From contig NC_133237.1 of NCBI RefSeq assembly GCF_040436345.1, positions 23,813,749 through 23,877,748 of the forward strand: 64,000 bases of DNA, written 5' to 3'. Below the pieces are notes generated by a model. The model saw only the letters and a program-made list of their open reading frames with translations, was not told the DNA's origin and searched no databases. Source of the stretch: Pagrus major (Eukaryota > Chordata > Actinopteri > Spariformes > Sparidae). The position numbers and the translations under genes were made by a program. Positions 59,665-64,000 of this stretch are shown here, piece by piece; within the stretch, counting starts at the first letter, position 1, and the number at the start of each line of letters is the position of its first letter.

Positions 59665-62600
59665 ACATATTTCTGGACAAGGACAAGGTTGTAGTTGGTT
59701 TCAGTCGGCGCGGTGGCCTATGAAATAAAGGAGAGCGTCTGATGGCGGTGTGTTTTTAATAAAGTGAGGATGCGCAGATTTGTATGCTCAAGTGTGTTTG
59801 TCTAAGTATGACTGTGTGTGTGACAGAATACAGTATATGTGTGTATCAGCATGTGTGTGTGCACTTCTCTCCATGCCTGCATGCCACTCTGATCTCCCCA
59901 TTACAAGGTCGATTAAGCCACTAATCCCCAAAATACACGCGTCCAACAGCACGACACTGGAAAAAAAATCTCTCTCAAGGAAAAAATGGCTGAATCTTCC
60001 CTTCCCTGTTGCTCGGAGCTTAAGCCACACACCAGTGCAGCGTGCTACAGAGCATGAGCACGGAAATGTGTTTTACCTCCATAACCACACAGGCAGGGGA
60101 TTAACAGGCCCCCTAAACCCTGGAAAAGCAGCTACTTTTACACTTTTATGGCCTCAGAAGAAAAAAATTAATACACAGCCACAGTGACACAGCAGAACTT
60201 TGAATGCTATACATTAGGCATGATTCATGTTGAATGAAAATCACTGTTTAAAGAGACTATATATGAGATTCTTCTTCTTAAAATGTCTAAAAACGACAAG
60301 ATTTTTGTTCCATATTTTGTTGAGTTGTGTACTTTCATTATCCCAAATGTTTCCAACAATGCGTTTCCAACAATGCATTTCAATTAGTCACCATAACATG
60401 AATAAAACTTAAAACAGTGAAGATTTGTGTCCGAGTCAGGTAAGATAGATTTTATTGTCACCTCTTTTTACTCAAACAAATTAAACTGGGGGATCATTTG
60501 TGTTAACTCATGTGACTTGTGCAAGTGTTTATGTGCCTCAAACAGCCAGATTAGTTTACTGTACATAAGGGTTGGTGGTATCCCGGTTTTCTTACTGTCA
60601 CCGGTGTCACGTTTGGTCACAATGTTGATTTTGCGATAGCTTCATAAATGTTTCAGCATATTAGAAAATAATGTGGTTTGCTGTGGATGTGTTAACATGC
60701 AGCTGGAGGGCTAAACACATACTCAGAGAGCTAAAGTTATGTCCACTAATTACGGTTTTCTTCACTAATGCTGACTTTGGTAACACAGACATTGTGGAAG
60801 GTAAACAAAGCTTATATTCTCTGCTGTCATCTGCAAGAAGCAACACAAATGTCTAGAATCTATTGGAGAACCCTGGAGAAATGTTGGAGTATTTAGTGTT
60901 AAGGGACAGTCAAGAGAAATTATGTGAACTTTTCGCCTTGTTTGAAGCCAATTAAATTACCAGAGTAGAAGGTTAGTTGTAGCATTAGATGATGACCACA
61001 GGTCCATGGAACATGGATAAAAATCTCCTTACATCTCTTTTTCCCCAGTGCATGTTCCCAATGCTTTTCATATCATCCTGCGCTCATGATAGCAGAGTGA
61101 AAACCAATAATTACAGAGGCTCTTTACCTATGTATCCCTGTTGTCCTGCCCTGCTAACTGCGTTAGATGTGGATGAATCAGCATAAACTTTAATTAGAGT
61201 GCTGGGTTTTGAAGCTGAGGCTCTATCAGGGAGTTGGACCAGAGCAGAGGACCAGGGGCCCTCAGAGCCGTTCTGATTGCACCATCTACTGCCTAATTTG
61301 GCCTGATTCACCTGGAGCTATGATTTTGCCCTGAAGTCCAGGGTGGTTGAGCACTTACCCTGCTCCAGTTGCTCTTTATATGAAACCATGTTGCTGCACA
61401 AGGTGAAGTATAGAAAAAATAATCTGCACATTCTGTACCTGATTAATGTTTTATTTGTTGCCATGGATGTTGCTCAGGAAGAGTCGGTGTGCTAAATATT
61501 AGTATTCTGTTTTCATAACGAAAGCCAGCTCGCTAACCTGAATGACCTCAAATGTTTGTTTAACAAACACTCGCTGGTCTTGCTCAGTGAGGAGCTACTG
61601 TAAATACAAATATAAATACAAGATGAATCATTTTGTTGCAACCAATCATATCAAATCTATGATGGTATATTGCATGCAATGTTATATGTCACTCTTCTAG
61701 ACAGTCTCAGAATTTGGCTTGCAGCACTTAAGTTGTGATTGCACACATTTTAGAGAACAAAGGACAAAAGAGTTTGGGAGGCATCGCATCCTATTCAGGG
61801 CAGTATGCTTAAAGGAGAACTGTCAGCTTAAACAGATTGGTTGAACAAAAATTTAGGGAATCCTTACATTTGCTGTCAGAAAAGACTTTGTTCTACAAAC
61901 TAGTTTATTGAGAGTTTGTGTCTCTGGTGATCAGAAACTAACCTGTGGTATTATAACAAGTTTAGTGTGAATCCACAATCTGATGTATCTTGCCTCCATG
62001 CTGTAGAGCTCTATCGTTGTCCAAAAACTTAGTTAAATTAAAAAAGATAATAATTATATAAAAAAAGAACTATGCTATTTTACTGAAAGACATGTTAGTA
62101 CATTTTGATCATTGTTTTTTTTTCAGAGCAGTTTACTTGAAATAAGCTCCATCTCTGTAGTTTTGTGCCGGGCAGATGGCACTGGGCATGCTTGGTCTGC
62201 CATCTTCTCTAAGTCCTCCACCTACACACTGCACCTTACATACGGTTCACAAGTCCCTGTATGCAGTAGTAGCACACGGTTTATTGTCTGTTTTCGTGGT
62301 ATGTGCTGTAATAGTCTTGTCCTGTTGTAGCTGGAAGTCTTTTAGCTCAATTGTGCGGTATAGATCTGTTCTGCTCTCCAAGGAATCCAGTTAACATGGC
62401 TGACCTCTATCTTTGCAGGTTCTGTGCTCTTAGAGATCTCTGTCGGGGAGTCTGTCACTGGCTGACGTTTATTGCGCCACCAGGTGCTGCCCAGGAGAGA
62501 GTCTGTCATGACGCCAGACTAATTGAATTGTAATGAATCAGAATTCTTGTTTCCGTCCTCTCATTTGTGTATGTCTGTATCTATTGAGTTTGCTGGAAAC

Positions 62601-64000
62601 AGTGTCTTACACTTGAAATATATATTGTAGTCATATAACCTGTAACAACATTAGATTAGATTATCAGGGGAAAAACACTGATTTGCAAGTTGTGTGATAA
62701 ATTAAAACTAAGGATATGGATTGTAATAAAACTAATTAGCATCTAGCTTACTGAGGTAATTAGTATGAAGCAATGCAAGTGCAGACAGTTCATTTGTCCT
62801 GCTTACTTATGGCCTATGAATGCGTAATTAGCCATGTTAAGGGCACAGGTGATGTATTGTAGCTGTACAGGCCAATCATCAATAATGGATATGCGTCACC
62901 TCTTCGAAAATTCTCATGAACTGCAAAGTTAGGAAATCCACCGGAGATTTACACACATTAAAATGAAATTACATGTAAATTATTCAACTCATCTCACAAA
63001 AATAGACATCAGTATCATTCTTTCTTGTTGTAATCCCCCTTATGTAATGATTAAAATCTGGCGTGACTTTATGCCATTTTAAATAAAAGGCCTCCCTGAC
63101 TCAAAGGGCTAACAGTATTAATTATGGTAATAATTATGTTTAAAGTGCTAGATGTATCCCCATCAGAGCTCGATTTAAACTAAATACCTGGTTTATCCTT
63201 GATTATCTTCTAATGAGAAAATAATTACTCAAGCACAGGGTCCCTACCTTATAATCTGCCACTAGTTGTGACAACCTCAAACAAACATCCTCATGACAAT
63301 GTATCTACACCATCGAATCCAAAAAGAAACAACAAAACACGTCACATAACACTCCACAAAAAATAAATAAAAAATTAAGGCTCTAAGGAAGATGCATCGT
63401 GATAATGCCCACTGTGACGGGTGAGTACATTGTTTCTATTCAGATAGAATTATTCAAACATTTTACTGTGTTTCTTTTCTTCTCTGTGCTCTCTCCAGAG
63501 CCCGTTTGTCGCCTGTGGCTGTATGAGAATGCGTATGATTTTGTGTTTGTCGAAAGTATTATTTTTTTGTAGTGTAATTATATAGTGCACTTTGCAGAAT
63601 GGTGCTGCTGCTCCAGGTGACCAATCAATGAGTAATGAGGGACCCAGAGACCTGTAAGAGATTGACTGCAGCCCTCGACCCCTTCGTCTCATTCAGGTCT
63701 TAATCACAGTGGTCCCGCAGGATCCCTTGATGCATGCCTGGAAATGTTTGGGCCTTTTTCGACTCAACAGGGGTGTGCACTTCCCAGACCTCATCCTTCT
63801 TTCCTCTCCTTGCTGTCCCTCCCCACCTCCCCCTCCACTGCCTGATGGAGGTGGAAGGATGGAATTGAAGCCAAGAGCTGGACTGTAGTATACCTGAGGG
63901 GATAGCGGTTCTATCAATGGAGAAGTGGAATGGCTCATGAATAGCATTTTAACCTGTGGACAAAGTCTGCAGGTTAAAATATAAACTTTCAATTGGTCGA
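59665..64000. other. Gene desert with candidate regulatory blocks
   Basis: No protein-like exon was recognised. Two stretches, about 61000-61330 and 62640-63300, are free of simple repeats and have an even base mix with many homeobox-like TAATTA/TAATTAG cores. An example is near 62830 (gcgtaattagccatgttaag). Such texture is usual for conserved enhancers of developmental genes, but conservation could not be tested. The window end may lie inside an intron of a gene further right. Confidence 0.4.

Overview
The window is vertebrate nuclear DNA from a ray-finned fish, most likely a percomorph teleost. It has spliced genes with GT-AG introns, long microsatellites, many short inverted-repeat elements of the kinds common in perch-like fish, and protein sequences that read as fish versions of vertebrate families. 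No bacterial, plasmid, CRISPR or rRNA features were seen, and no retrovirus-like copy was recognised.

Left third (1-19.4 kb). After about 3 kb of repeat-rich DNA come two C2H2 zinc-finger genes of the same design. One is on + (3168-5430) and one on - (7315-9362), so they converge. Each has four coding exons, a coiled-coil-like first exon, a second exon carrying GKDWCMDLW, a third exon of exactly 106 bp, and a last exon with the fingers. Head-to-head with the second zinc-finger gene lies vac14 (9693-12065), the scaffold of the PIKfyve/FIG4 lipid kinase complex. It is one uninterrupted 790-codon frame, although VAC14 is a many-exon gene in mammals. A TRIM35-like gene follows (16632-19303: RING, B-box, coiled coil, PRY-SPRY). 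It is preceded by an extra RING/B-box exon (13828-14166) whose RING lacks its histidine.

Middle (20.4-42.3 kb). Three genes on the minus strand are slc27a1 (fatty-acid transport protein 1, 12 coding exons, 635 aa), ptger1 (prostaglandin E2 receptor EP1, 2 coding exons, 379 aa) and adgre5 (CD97-like adhesion GPCR, 19 coding exons, 786 aa). For each, the exon phases joined without conflict. The human counterparts all lie on 19p13, so this looks like conserved linkage.

Right third (42.4-64 kb). No intact gene was found. There is a decayed alpha-1,3-fucosyltransferase copy near 50.5-51.1 kb, several microsatellites, a degenerate ACTTG repeat, and A+T-rich stretches with homeobox-like TAATTA cores. 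This could be regulatory desert or the intron of a gene outside the window.

The genes do not form a pathway. The most notable points are the intronless vac14 sharing a compact promoter region with a zinc-finger gene, the paired fish zinc-finger architecture, and the alternative RING exon of the TRIM gene. No clearly new system was found.
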